The notes beneath the pieces are model-generated. The model was not told the origin of the DNA, ran no database searches, and saw only the letters and a list, made by a program, of their open reading frames with translations. DNA of 64,000 nucleotides. Source: Tubulanus polymorphus (taxonomy: Eukaryota > Nemertea > Palaeonemertea > Tubulaniformes > Tubulanidae). Positions 24,047 to 36,254 of this stretch are shown piece after piece. Position 1 is the first letter of the stretch. Every line of letters starts with the position of its first letter. The stretch lies in contig NC_134030.1 of NCBI RefSeq assembly GCF_964204645.1, positions 18,233,110 to 18,297,109 on the forward strand, read 5' to 3'. The position numbers and the translations under genes were made by a program.

Positions 24047-24600
24047 TATAATACCCCCTGTGTCTTTATGTCTTTAGTCGTTCTAGTACTTTTAGTATAA
24101 ATAATATATCTTTATATCATTAGTACTTGAAAAATAAAAATCATAATACCCATCTTTGTCTTTATCTCCTTAGTAGTCTTAGTAGTTTCAGTACATAAAG
24201 AATATATCTTTATTTTATTAGTACTTGAAAAAAATAAAAATGAAAAAAAGTATATATATATTTTATATATTAAATCTTAATTTAGTTAAGACTAATAAAA
24301 AATTTGTATAATATAATATTTATTAATCTCACAGATTATATATTTGATATGATAATGATATAATATTTATTTCACAGATTTCTATATATTACTGTTTCAT
24401 CTGATAGATAATGATAATAATATTTATTCATCTGATAGATTTTATATATTACTGTTCCAATAATGAAAAATATCATAGATTTATTATATATAAAAAATAT
24501 ACATATATTTTTTTCTAAGTACTAATAAAATAAAGATATATTCTTTATGTACTAAAAGTACTAAAGACAATAAAGACACAACGGGGTATTAATTTGAAAT
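24047..24600. repeat. Inverted and tandem repeats between convergent ORFs
   Basis: An ~85-base block (ataccccctgtgtcttt to attagtacttga) occurs twice in tandem (about 24047-24130 and 24139-24231) and once inverted (24512-24597, ending cacaacggggtatt). The ~280 bases between carry more short repeats (gataatgataataatattta, tatatattactgtt). The whole could fold into a large cruciform. Confidence 0.8.
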
Positions 24601-24619
24601 AATTTAAATTATTCTAATT

Positions 24620-25084
24620 TTATTTTATAAATCTATATTCATTGGGAAATTGTAGTCTCAGTAATAATTTGGAACCTTTATTCCTTTTTAATTTATTCAT
24701 ATATTCATCATGTAATTCAGTAGGTATAATTTGATTTTCTTCCAATGATTTTTGCATAGATTTTCTATCTTTAGTGTAGAATAAAACTAAAAATTTATAT
24801 TCTCTCTATAATCTTTCACAATTGATTTATATTTTTGATTTAAAACCCACGTTGTAATCCCAAAATGTCTCTCAGAGAAAGCTAGATAACATAGTTCACT
24901 TTCTCTAATTTTTGAATCATGTAAATTAGCACTATCATCTATGATAAATAATGTATTTGATCCTTTAAAAATATCAATTGCTATTTTAATACAATAATCT
25001 AATTATCTTTTAATTTCACTAGATAATATCCATTCATTAAATTCATCATCATACCCGTTATATTTCACCAGAGAATATTTCTTA
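24620..25084 (-). pseudogene. Packaging-ATPase-like remnant, truncated
   Basis: The minus strand encodes pieces that resemble the C-terminal half of viral/virus-like DNA-packaging P-loop ATPases (FtsK-HerA/A32 type): NTLFIIDDSANL as a Walker B region, then LAFSERHFGITTWVLNQKY and a further conserved C-terminal block with KDRKSM. A stop lies near 25010 and a frameshift in an A/T run near 24800. The Walker A half is missing because the gene is cut at 25084 by the insertion of the TIR element. Assignment is from memory of proteins seen in marine invertebrate genomes. An old integrated DNA virus or a virus-like transposon would both fit. Confidence 0.5.
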
Positions 25085-27377
25085 CGGTTCCTGAACTTCG
25101 CTGAAAAAGCTGAAACACTGAAAAGCTGAAACGCTGAAATAAAAACGCTGAAATTTCAGGAAATTTCCGAAAAACGCCGAAATTTCAGGGAATTCCCAAA
25201 AAAACACTGAAATCGTGCTAGGTACCGACGATACACGTTTTGAAATATTTTCCGGGCCGGTGTCCGCTGCCGAATCCTCTTTCGTGTTTTATACTCTACC
25301 TTCGGTTACAGAGACATGCCTTAAGGTCGTCGCCATTTTCGACTTGATCGATTGCGGATTGCGTGGGTCGTCAGATGTGTTTTTGCCATAGTTTTATGTG
25401 CATATACCGGTACGATCTAACAATGAAGTTATCACTTCATTTGAATAAATTCTTAATTATAGTAATATTAATTCACAATTCTTTTTCTAATGTTTGGTGA
25501 TTTCTAGCAACTTATCATTGCCAAGTCTCATACAAGGAGTAGCTGAATGAAAGTTCAGTTAGGCTGAACCTGATAACTCAAATTAAGTGCTAGCTGTGCT
25601 TATGATTATTTTGATTCTATTTTCCGTGTCATTGAAATTCGTTAATAAAGGTTTAACCGTCATAGTATACTGTACTTAGCATTGCTACGATTGGGTGACA
25701 TGTTTCTACAATTTCTACAAGGAGGAAGGAGTCTTTAAGTGTCTTTGTTCCCGGTGAGGCTACGGGGTAAAACCTGGATTACTTTCTCTTTCGACTTGCT
25801 GGAGACTACTATCTGCAATGTATTGCATGCTTTGATTTGTCTGGCTTATAGGAGTCGAACGACATTTTCCCATACACAGGCTTGGCTTCAGTGTAGATGA
25901 AGGCTAGGCACTGCACATTGTGGATTGACTGGAACTCTAAACTCACAAAATATATATATTTATATTTATATACTATTTAACAGCTTGAAATAATACATAA
26001 CACATTGTGCAAGAGTACACAAAGGAAATCAGTTCTTACATTATATCAGAATCAATAGTTCGCTTAACTCGGGCTAGAATTCTAATTCCATTGCTTCATA
26101 TCCTAATGAAATCCACTAGCATACCTTAGAATATTGCTTAGCTTAAGACTAAAAATTTGGTACCAGGATAACAGGGAAGAAAAGTGGGTGGACTGTACAT
26201 CGGCAATTGACTTATTTCTATCTGGTTGAATCAAGTTATTATTGAAATAGCATTCGAATAGCCATTTTATTTTTAAAAAATTGTATCGTTCAGCTATCCT
26301 GCTGCAAATTTCGCAGTTGAAGTTTACTGGTGCCAGCTGATTTCTCAGTATCTCAAAAAAAAATTTGCACATTCTAAGCCCGAGTCTAAAAATAGAAAAA
26401 GGTGCATTTAAGTAGGAAATAAAAGAATAGTGGCTAATACACCCTGAACTATATAGCCTATGTGGGGCCTAGTTTGAAAGCACTGAGGTCCGAGGGAACA
26501 GCACTTTGAAAATAAATAATGAAATTAAACTTACAAAACACCCAGTACTTGAGATGATGTACTTGACAAGAAGTGTCCCCAGCTAAGCAAATCAACTTTG
26601 TCTATGACTCCTCCTTTTATAGATTCAGTAGTAGTCTAAAAATAAAAAATCGGTACATTTTTCTAACAGTTGGTATGTCATTTCTTCAAAAAAAAATTAA
26701 TCATTATCACACTACAGCAAATAAATTATTCACAGTTGTTGAATGGTTTGCCCGATTTAGATCAATTGGTTGACGCTAATCAGTATGACCCATACGTAGG
26801 GGCCTACTGCATGCCATTGGCGTCAATCCATTCCATTCCATTCCACAGTGAATTAAAAAGAAGTTTAGTTAGATCCCTTTTGTCCAAAAGCTGCATCATT
26901 TATATAACTAGCTGTCAAATTTAATTTACCTCCTTCAGAGAATACCATATAGTCCGTCGACCATCAACGTGTTGACAAAAGAAAAGTTGCTCCATGTTTT
27001 ATACATGAACGTTCAAATAAGATATTTTGCGTCTTGAGCATAGTGTTTAAGTTGGCTTGCACGGTTTGTGAATGGGTTTTCCTCATTACGCTGCCTGTAT
27101 GCATTAAAAATCTGGATTTCAAGCGAATTAATTTGTCCAACAAGTAGCCCTCTAGAAGTATACTCCACACATACTGTCCATGCATGTCTCTGTAACCGAA
27201 GGTAGAGACTAAAACACGGTTCAGAGCTCGGCAGCGGACACTGGCCCGGAAAATATTTCAAAACGTGTATTGTCGGTACCTAGCACGATTTCGGCGTTTT
27301 TCGGAAATTCCCTGAAATTTAAGCGTTTTTATTTCAGCGTTTCAATATTCCGCTTTTTCAGCGAAGTTCAGGAACCG
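25085..27377. mobile_element. 2.3-kb DNA element with long terminal inverted repeats
   Basis: The left end (cggttcctgaacttcgctga, 25085 to about 25325) and the right end (about 27185-27377, ending tcaggaaccg) are inverted copies over 190-240 bases. The left arm carries an extra ~45 bases of aagctgaaac-type repetition. Inside are only short minus-strand frames (26103-26372; 27013-27261) with no recognised transposase, so it looks non-autonomous. I see no clear target duplication. It separates the ATPase-like remnant from a LINE. Confidence 0.8.
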
Positions 27378-28760
27378 CCTCTTGTACCTTGATCGGCCTG
27401 CGACTTGATTGCAGCAGACATTTTGCCGTTATTTGATATAGTAATGCCAAGGTACTGAAAGGTTGACAGCTCTTCCAGTAGGACATCGTTATAAAAACAT
27501 AAAAGGGGGTTACGGTTATTTCTGCGGAACCCAATTTTCATTGTCTATGTCTTAGCAGAATTCACAGATAGTTTCATCTTTTTACAATAATCATACAGAA
27601 TATCAAGTGCACCCCCCAATTCTCCGGCCGATTGGGCTAGAATGACGGTATCATCGGCGTAAAGCAAGACATAGTTTGAATAAATTAAAGTCAATGCCTG
27701 GATGGCCATTGTTTATAAAAAATTCTTCCATGTCATTAATATAGATATTGAAAAGTACAGCAGAGATACAAACGCATTTCCTTACGCCGACGGTGCAGTC
27801 AAAAAAGCTTGATATGAACCCATTGTTTTTGACACATGATTCGCTGTTTGTATACATAGATTCAGTTATGTTATAAACTTTGCCAGTGATACCAGCTTCC
27901 AGAATCTTTTTTCCAGAGAATTCCGTGGTTCAAATAATCGAAGGCCTTAGAAAAATCTACGAATGCCATACACGCATTTTTCATTTTCTTCTTTATACAG
28001 TGGTCGATGATTGGAGATAATACAAAAGATTGATTTATAGTACCATTATTTGGCCAAAAAGCGGCCTGTGCATTATTTAATACTTGATGTGCCTCTGACC
28101 GTTGTATAATGCGTGTATTCAAAATAATTAAAAATATATCTCCGAAGCAGCGCAAGACGGTGATACCTCTATAATTGTTTGGGTCGGAAGTCATCCCTTT
28201 CTTATGAATGGGTGTAATGCAGACACTGCTCCAATATTGTGGGTAAATACCTGATTGAAGGATGACTTTGAAAAAAAAATGGTCAGCGGAGGTGTTAGGG
28301 TTTCAGTGGCAGTTATAAGCATTTCTGGTAGGATATTATCAAGACCCGGTGATTTGCCTTTTTTTAAGATTTCTTATCGTTCTTAAAACTTCATCTCTAG
28401 TTATGGGGATGTCTAGATCGTGAGGCATATTAATAGTTTCCGTATCATTTTCATTAAGCAAAGGATCAGGATCAATGTCATCGTTTGATTCAGATTGAAT
28501 TATTCCGCGAAAAAAAGTTTCGAATTTAGCTAAATTTGGGCAGTTCTCATTTTTATCTGCGTGTCGAGTTTCAAATGATTTTAAAATCTTCCAAAAAGAC
28601 TTAGTGTCATTTTGAGATAAAGCATTTTTAAGTTTTTTAGCTATCTTTTTTCTCGTTGCGGATTTTTGATATAGATATTGTCTTTCTGTAACGCTTACGT
28701 TTGGTTGGTATGTCTCGTAAATTGTTAAGATTGAGTTGGTTGTGGTAGAGCCCATTCGCT
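27378..28760 (-). pseudogene. LINE reverse transcriptase fragment (L2/CR1/Jockey type)
   Basis: Minus-strand segments in order: ITRDEVLRTIRNLKK (~28410), SDPNNYRGITVLRCFGD (~28180), AQAAFWPNNGTINQ (~28055), MAFVDFSKAFDYLNH (~27960), and LLYADDTVILAQS (~27650), which holds the YADD catalytic motif, then a thumb region (FQYLGITISNNGK) at ~27440. At least three frameshifts break it. The endonuclease domain is absent. It is cut at 27378 by the end of the TIR element, so one of the two landed beside or in the other. Confidence 0.85.
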
Positions 28761-29458
28761 TTGCTGAATTTATTCCTGGCTATGGAGCAATTTCTGGGGT
28801 GTTGGCTGTTCGCAGGTGAATTCGCTGCCGTTCCCTTTGAACAGTTTGCCGTCTATGTAACGTTTCACTGAAGTATCACTAGATTAAATATCAATATTCG
28901 TTGTACAAAAATGCATTGTTCATTGTGAAATATCCAATTCTAGTATTTCAGGAATGTGGATGTATGGAATACAAGTTATGTTATTTCGTTGTTCAATTAT
29001 TTAAGGATACCCGTGCTTGATTATGTGTTGAATTCAATATACCCCTGGGCCTTTGATCCAATCTAATAATAAGTTATAGACACTAATTATTGATTACATC
29101 TCAGTGCGCAGCTGCTGATTTCTGTTCACCTTTCATTGCAAGGAAATTAGTTCTTAGACTTAACTGATATAGATAGATAGAAACAAAGACAACTTTATTA
29201 AACAAGAATCACTTAGCAATGCATACTTTTTAATCAAGAAATATTTCATTTCATTTATGACTTTCAAGTGTTTTGAACATAGAAATCAATGTACAGAAAA
29301 AGAAAGTCACATAATCTGCAGCACAGATGATTCTTTTACAGAGATAAAAAAGTAGATAATTTAAATGATAATAATGATCATACAAAGTTATTTTCAATAA
29401 TAACACAGAATGACTGATAAGTTGATATAATATACATTTGATATTATAATAAGTTTAA
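28761..29458. other. No gene seen
   Basis: A+T-rich sequence with no recognised domain. Could be 3' sequence of the neighbouring MULE. Confidence 0.4.
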
Positions 29459-30801
29459 TTAATAGCCGCATATTATACCCGATCCCACGAAGAAATTCCC
29501 TTTTTGTTCAGTATTATAATCTTCACACAGATTTTTCAAATGGAGTTGAAGGGCGACATAATTGCGGCGTACTCGTTTGGTTGGGCGTTGTCCGATATTA
29601 TCCTGTGTGCAATTGCCCCCGAAACCGACGCATTGTCCTGTTGAAAGCTGGCAGGAGTTCGCCAAATTGAGGGATGATGATGCCAAACGATATCAAAAAA
29701 AGTTGCAGTTCCACGATACGCATTGTTTGTACGTGCATCATCCTCTTTGTTCAATTGTGTTAGCCCCAAACTGTTGTATTTTCCTCCATGTTGACTGCGT
29801 CAGATGAAAAAAGCACCCCTTTATTTCAACTAGACCATCGAATGCAGTGTACACGGCGCTTTGGAACTGCCTTTTCAAAGTCTGCCATGATAAACTCCGG
29901 ATCTGGAAAGAACTCCCGTGTTTCCCCCTCTCTTCTTACCTACAAAATCGAAATAGAGAACAATTTTTACAAACTTAATGTAATGAGTACGAAAGCAATG
30001 TCTCTTGTCATTCAGAATGTCTCTTGTTTTCACTCTGAGATAACGTATTCTTTTTAGCGCCAAAATCTTTAAATCCGAGGTTTTTAGCTTGCAGTAAATT
30101 CATTTTCTCTGTAAATTCTCTCTTATTAGACAATACGCGGCTGTAATTGCAGTTTCTACGAGTGGCACCCGAATGACGTAGAAACCTATTCAAATAATGG
30201 TGGGGCTATCGAAAAGAATCCTTCCATGAACTATGCTCTCTTGCTTCTCCAAATTTCCCAATACCATTTTCGGTTGCAAATATTGCTATTCGCCGCCGTT
30301 CTGCGGTTCTGTTGTCGTAAAGTTAAAATCGTTCGTCTTGTCCATCGTCAAGGGAGGTAGAAGCCCTTTTTCTTTCGATGACTAGTTCCTCGAGTTTCTT
30401 TAGGTAGATTCTTCCTTTTTTTCTCGACGAGTTGACCTTTTGCAAACTTCTTCCCTTGCCATTCGAGCCCTGGCACCACTATCATCAACTTCTATCATAA
30501 CCCTGCTATATATTAGGACTGGATTATTTGCGGTTGCATCTGATGTGATTTTCTTCATCGCCAAGTCGATCTTGTTTTGGTGGCTGCTACAGCAGTGGTA
30601 TCGACGAAATCGTTATGGTACACTGTTTCCATCGGATTTTCAATTTGTTGATCTGTTATAATAGCACCACGACACCCATCAGTTTTGTTTTTCACACTGT
30701 TCCATCTTATTTGCTTTTTGTGTAGTATATTTCTTTACGTCCATGTTGGTATTTAGACATAGCTTAAATCCGCTTTTCCCTGTTTTAATGAATTCTGCCA
30801 T
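29459..30801 (-). pseudogene. FLYWCH/MULE transposase, decayed
   Basis: Minus-strand pieces run in the order of Mutator-like transposases with a FLYWCH zinc finger. The start codon is at 30799-30801. The N-terminal finger reads KSGFKLCLNTNMDVKKYT. Then come LEELVIER (~30370), LLYDNRTAERRRIAIFATEN without its first residues (~30300), SNKREFTEKM (~30120), a catalytic-core block with VEIKGCFFHLTQSTWRKIQ (~29790), and a late block with ARTNNAYRG and HHHPSIW (~29650-29730). The frame changes many times. The core block is characteristic of MULE transposases, which cut and paste DNA. No terminal repeats were found. Confidence 0.75.
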
Positions 30802-31729
30802 GTTCTATTGTAATTGAATTAATTAAATTAGATAATTACGTTTGGGTCAAGTAGTTATTAGAAAACATTCAAACACATGGATGTGAGTGAGTGATAAGAA
30901 CTCACAAATACTAATTAAATATATTATCACTGGAAATCAATTACGTAATCAATTAATCACTTTTGCCTTGGTATTTACTGGATTTACGGTTGATTAACGC
31001 TGTTCATTAAGGTTCTTATCAAGTTTTTTATGAAAATATGTATTTGTATTAGAGCTATAATCGGGGATGTAGAGGGCTGGGTGACATTTCAATTTCGCTT
31101 TGGATAAACAGTTTCCGTTTGCTTTAGATTAGACATATATCTTAAAATTGTTCTTGCTAGTCTAATGGGAATTATATATTTTTTCTTTTTATCATGTAAA
31201 TTATGCAATGAAATTAGAAACTGTGTGTAGGGGGAGCACGAAAATCCCTACATCTACTAATAACAGTTACAACGACGACGTAGACATGGACTGTATTATA
31301 GCTTTATTTCGAATGACCAACATTCTAAGAATACTTGACAATTTATACAAGTTTGAATAGGAGATAATGGACGGACAAAAGCAAAAATAGTGCAGGTTGA
31401 GAAACCAGGAATAATGATCAAGAAGAGTTGAACAAGTGCTTACTATTCAGATAAGTATTCGAAAAGTAATGGAACAACGGTTAAATACAGCCAAGATTAA
31501 CGGTGAGCGAGCTCAGCCCATTGTGGTATTGCTTTACAAGTGTACGAGCGTTGAAAATCGCATGAATCAATATCACGGCGATAACACTGTGGTTTAAGCT
31601 CGATAAAAGTTAATCGATCAGTAATTCAATTTTAACAATGGTCTATTCATGTACACCAGATGGTGAACTGATATCAGTACACTCAATGCAAACTAAGTTA
31701 TAACTAATTAGGGTTTTCTGACATTCATC
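30802..31729. other. No gene seen
   Basis: Intergenic, moderately A+T-rich, without repeats or open frames worth naming. Confidence 0.4.
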
Positions 31730-32920
31730 TTTCAATGATATTTCAGAATTTGGTTTAATTAACAAATCTTTAAAAATAACTTTTTATCTATTAATATTAT
31801 AATCATATGATTTTATAATAATAAATCTTTTTCTTCTTTCTGTAATTCTCAATTAATTTTTTAAATCATCAATTTCTTTTTCTAAACTTAATTCTTTTTG
31901 TCTATATTCAATTTCATCAATTACTTGATCAATTACTCTAAATCACACTTAATTGTTTTAATTTTTTCTTGATTTAGTTAATTCATCCTCTAAAGTATAA
32001 ATTTTTTTATCGCTAATCATTTCATCGTGTGCAATTTTATCAGGTGATTTTTGTAAACCTTTAATTTTTCTGCGTGCTTGTTCAGGAAATGTCTCTAAAT
32101 CTTCATCAGTTAAATCAATAAATCCTTTTTCTAATAAAAGTTGCATTTGATTTTATTCGGTTCCAGTACCAGATGTATCTAAAGTACTATTTATCTGTTC
32201 TTCTGAATTATTCAGTCTATCAATTTGTTTTTCTATTACTACTTGTAATTGAATCATTACTAATTGGTTGAGTGTCTCTTCTCGATGTTTCTGGTGTTGA
32301 AGTTCTTAATTTATCTAATCGATCTCCATACTCTTCCATTTCTGGATCAACATCAAAAGGATTTAGATTTGGATTTTTAAATGGTGAATATTTGTTAATA
32401 TCAATATTCTTAATTGGTTCTTCTTCATTTACTTTTTCGACTGCATTCCATATAATTCTGATAAATTCTGTACCACCTTTTGATTTTTCAATTGTAGATC
32501 TTGCTAACATTCCAGGATGGAACAGATCTTCTTGCCCCATTTTAGATAATATAAATACAAGATTATAAACCCAGGAATCATTTTTAAACTCTAAATTAGA
32601 CATGAAAAATTGATCATCTTTTCTAATATGTTCTGAAATATCTTCTGGTTCAATGTTATATGTTACATCTTTTGGTAATATTTCATCAATAACTGTATTT
32701 GTTACACTATGTTTTATGATTAATAAATCTTTTTTCAATATAGGATTTTCTTTCTTTTCTAGTTTTAATTACTTTCCTATCGGCAGCTTAAAAATAATCT
32801 ATTAATTTTTCATTTGTTTCAATATCATATTTACATTCTTCATGATCACTATTTCCACTAAAATCATCATCATATTCATCATCATTAGTTATTGTATAAT
32901 AGTTGGTTCAGGCCAATGGT
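31730..32920 (-). pseudogene. A+T-rich foreign-looking ORFs, island 2
   Basis: Minus-strand open segments share the composition and Asn/Asp/Glu/Lys-rich style of island 1. The best is 32220-32738 (172 codons; KDVTYNIEPEDISEHIRKDD, FHPGMLARSTIEKSKGG), preceded by an acidic stretch (DDEYDDDFSGNSDHEE, ~32860) and followed by a coiled-coil-like part at 31958-32146 (DEDLETFPEQARRKIKGLQK). Stops and frameshifts separate them. No family recognised. Possibly other genes of the element represented by island 1, separated by later insertions. Confidence 0.45.
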
Positions 32921-33147
32921 CGAGAGGTCGTGATCATAAAAAAATGATAGTTGGCTCAAAATGATAGTTGGTTAAAGGTTGAGAGGGCGAAACAGAACAT
33001 TGTTCGATTTGTTTGGACTGATCCTCCCTTTTCCTGCTTCTTTCCTGTAAACAAGTCACTGAGTGCATTACAAGGACCTTCTTCACCTACGCATATATGT
33101 TTTTAAGATGATTTATTAAATGAAAAAAACTGTAGTCCAAGCTGTAC
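32921..33147. other. No gene seen
   Basis: Contains a short duplication (aaatgatagttgg twice near 32940-32970). Confidence 0.4.
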
Positions 33148-33320
33148 ACCTCCCGAAGTCAATACTTTGAATATCAGACCTGAAGGTCAAATTCTCTTCG
33201 TTTGACCTTGGGAGGAATATTCCTCCCAAAGTCAATTGTTTGAATATCGAACCCCTTGGTCAAGTTTCCATCGATTGACTTTGGGAGGAATATTCCTCCC
33301 AAGGTCAATTTTCACAAAAG
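33148..33320. repeat. Tandem 73-bp unit with two 34-bp palindromes
   Basis: TTGACCTTGGGAGGAATATT and its mirror form a 34-bp near-perfect palindrome at 33202-33235. The second copy at 33275-33308 is the same palindrome with the single mismatch on the other side. They sit at equivalent places in a 73-bp tandem unit that begins cctcccgaagtcaa at about 33150. Confidence 0.9.
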
Positions 33321-33639
33321 GGGTCCCCTTAATTGGTGACACTCAAAGAACGCGCGGCTCAGATTCCTATTGTGTGCCTATCGCGCGCTGCTCGTGAATC
33401 ACTTACGTAATCTTTTCCGTAAATGTGAAGACCTCGGGGAAATAATGTTCTCTTAAGCCCGACATTATCCCACATTCCGGACTGTTAATAGGTTGACTTT
33501 ACGGCAGAGTCGACAAGTTTCAACAATTTTAAACTGTTCATTTATGAATATTTGTGGACTTATGGACTAAAATTTAGTTAAATTTTTGATACATTTTGAG
33601 AAAGTCACAAAATATAAACTGCGTTTATTATATTCGTAC

Positions 33640-33886
33640 CTGTGCATATTTCGTTACCACGATCAATTGCAAAATTGTAGCCGCTGAGATGTTCTATGAT
33701 TGTGGTGAGTTTCCAGGTCATTGGTTTTTGTAAATGGTAACCAGGGGAGTTGACCATTGGAATTGTTAGATTGTTGAGCATTTGAAACCACTTTCCAAGT
33801 GGGTATCGTGTCCCTGGACTCCTAGTTACTTTCATACGCACATTATTATTTTGAAAACATTGCATGTGGCCAACCAATAACGACAT
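33640..33886 (-). CDS. Unknown exon, array copy 1
   Basis: Bounded by ttgctttcag at 33887 and a GTACG donor at 33639. Its only open frame is 82 codons plus one base, beginning MSLLVGHMQCFQNNN and including SPGTRYPLGKWFQMLNN. The ATG directly follows the acceptor, so it may be a first coding exon after a 5' UTR intron. The family is unknown. Confidence 0.4.
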
Positions 33887-34129
33887 CTGAAAGCAAGACA
33901 GCAGAACTTGTTTTGCCTACTACAACTGAACCTACAAACGACATCCTCATTTTATCATTTCCATACGATAATTGATTCATATGACAATTGAAGTTTATGT
34001 ATGTCGATTTGTGCGTTAAAGAGATATTTTCGGATAATTCACTGGCCACAACGAACAAACGAATGCACTCTCGTTTAGTTAATGTAGTTATATTTCTTAG
34101 TTAACATCCTACGCCGTGACAAATTTCAG

Positions 34130-34382
34130 TTAAAGAATGCAAAATGACCACGATGGGAAGAGAATACAGTCAGGGGAACTTTGAATCAAGTGCGATCCGG
34201 GAAAACGTGTCAAGCCTGGAATTCTCGATCACCTCACAAACATGACCGTTACAATATGCTCTCCGACCGGAATACGGCTGCGAACTATTGTAGGAACCCC
34301 GACAATACAACAGGAGGACCCTGGTGTTATACCACTGATCCTGCGTTACGTTGGGAATACTGCGACGTGAAAATATGTCCAG
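34130..34382 (+). pseudogene. Kringle-domain exon, copy 1 (frameshifted)
   Basis: A kringle exon bounded by aaatttcag and a GTAAAT donor. Kringles are triple-disulfide binding modules of secreted proteins. All six Cys are encoded (ECKM, TCQAW, NYCRNPD, PWCYT, YCDV, IC), with the canonical GGPWCYTTDPALRWEYCD. Both borders are phase 1, as in shuffled kringle exons. Relative to copies 2 and 3 it has four extra bases (tcag, about 34165-34180), making it 253 instead of 249 bases and breaking the frame between Cys1 and Cys2. Confidence 0.8.
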
Positions 34383-34967
34383 GTAAATAAATTCTCTGTC
34401 ATGAGGCCAGTAACTTAAAAGTTTGCTGTAAGTATAGTTAATTGCCTGCGGCCATAATGCGGTAAAGATCCCACAATACAGAAAAGAAAAATTAATTCTC
34501 GAGTTTTCTCTTTATTTGACATTTTACTGTATCCTATTAGTCATCTTCAGGAACTTTTCAGTATTCCCCAAAGAAGTAAAATGTCGGAATAATGTATAGT
34601 TCAAGAAAAGATTTCGGACTTATTTTTCTTCTCTGTATTGTGAGATGTTCACTATCCGGACACAGTGTTTGGTCAGGATCATCAGGGGCAAGTTGCTAAG
34701 AATTTGATTGAAATTAACTGGGAATGAATGCCACAGCGACAATTGACACAGTAGTATAACTATGTTTTTACTCACAAAACCTTTTTGAATCTGGTTTGTG
34801 ATAATACTACGGTAACAATGTAGTATCATTTTCACTACGTCAATTATCCACAGGATAAGCAAAGTTCAACTCATTTTTGGACAACTGACACCTGTTGTGG
34901 TTTTAACTTTCATTCGCAGGGGCGTTGAATAATACAATAACTTAGTATTTCGTTATTATATTCGTAC

Positions 34968-35214
34968 CTGTGCATATTTTGTTACCACAATCAATTGCAA
35001 ATTTGTAGCCGCTGAGATGGTGTATGATTGTGGTGAGTTTCCAGGTCATTGGTCTTTGTATATGGTCACCAGTGGAGTTGAACATTGGAATTGTTAGATT
35101 GTTGAGCATTTGAAACCTCTTTCCAAGTGGGTATCGTGTCCCTGGACTCCTAGTTACGTTCATACGCACATTATTTTTCTGAAGAAAAACCATGTGGCCA
35201 ACCAATAACGACAT
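34968..35214 (-). CDS. Unknown exon, array copy 2
   Basis: Exactly the same length (247 bases), acceptor and donor as 33640-33886, and still open. It differs at many residues (MVFLQKN, GKRFQM, PMFNSTGDH), so amino-acid sequence is not tightly kept. Family unknown. Confidence 0.4.
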
Positions 35215-35458
35215 CTGAAAGCAAGGACAGCAAAACTTGTTTTGCCTACCACAACTGAACCTACAAACAACATCCTCATTTTATCATTTCCACACGATAA
35301 GTGATTCATATGACAATTGAAGTTTCCGTATGACGATTTGTGCGTTAAAGAGATATTTTCGGATAATTCACTGGCCACAACGGACAAACGAATGCACTCT
35401 CGTTTAGTTAATGTAGTTATATTTCTTAGTTAACATCCTACACCGTGACAAATTTCAG

Positions 35459-35707
35459 TGAAATAATGCAAAATGACCACGATGGGAAGAGAATACAGGG
35501 GAACTTTGAATCAAGTGCGATCCGGGAAAACGTGTCAAGCCTGGAATTCTCGATCACCTCACAAACATGACCGTTACAATATGCTCTCCGACCGGAATAC
35601 GGCTGCGAATTATTGTAGGAACCCCGACAATACAACAGGAGGACCCTGGTGTTATACTACTGATCCCGCGTTACGTTGGGAATACTGCGACGTGAAAATA
35701 TGTCCAG
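35459..35707 (+). pseudogene. Kringle-domain exon, copy 2 (stop before Cys1)
   Basis: A 249-base phase-1/phase-1 exon with all kringle motifs. The codon before Cys1 is TAA (35464-35466), where copy 1 has GAA. If spliced like copy 1, the product stops there. If translated from the internal ATG, it would lack Cys1 and a signal peptide. Confidence 0.8.
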
Positions 35708-36254
35708 GTAAATAAATTTTCTGTCGTGAGGCCAGTAGCTTAAAAGTTTGCTGTAAGTATAGTTAATTGTCTGCGGCCATAATGCGGTAAAGATCTCACA
35801 ATACAGAAAAGAAAAATTAATTCTCGAGTTTTCTCTTTATTTGACATTTTACTGTATCCTTTTAGTCATCTTCAGGAACTTTTCAGTATTCCCCAAAGAA
35901 GTAAAATGTCGGAATAATGTACAGCTCAAGAAAAGCTTTCGGACTTATTTTTCTTTTCTGTATTGTGAGATGTTCACTATCCGGACACAGTGTTTGGTCA
36001 GGATCATCAGGGGCAAGTTGCTAAGAATTTGATTGAAATTAACTGGGAATGAATGCCACCGCGACAATTGAAAGAATCTTGTTTCTGATAATACTACGGT
36101 AACAATGTAGTACCATTTTCACTACGTCAATTATACACAGGATAAGCAAAGTTCAACTCATTTTTGGACAACTGACACCTGTTGTGGTTTTGACTTTCAT
36201 TCGCAGGTGCGTTGAATAATGCAATAACTTAGTATTTCGATATTATATTCGTAC

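Noticed and set aside
24047-24600. CRISPR-like array
   Set aside because: The repeats are inverted as well as direct, long, imperfect, and the organism is an animal.
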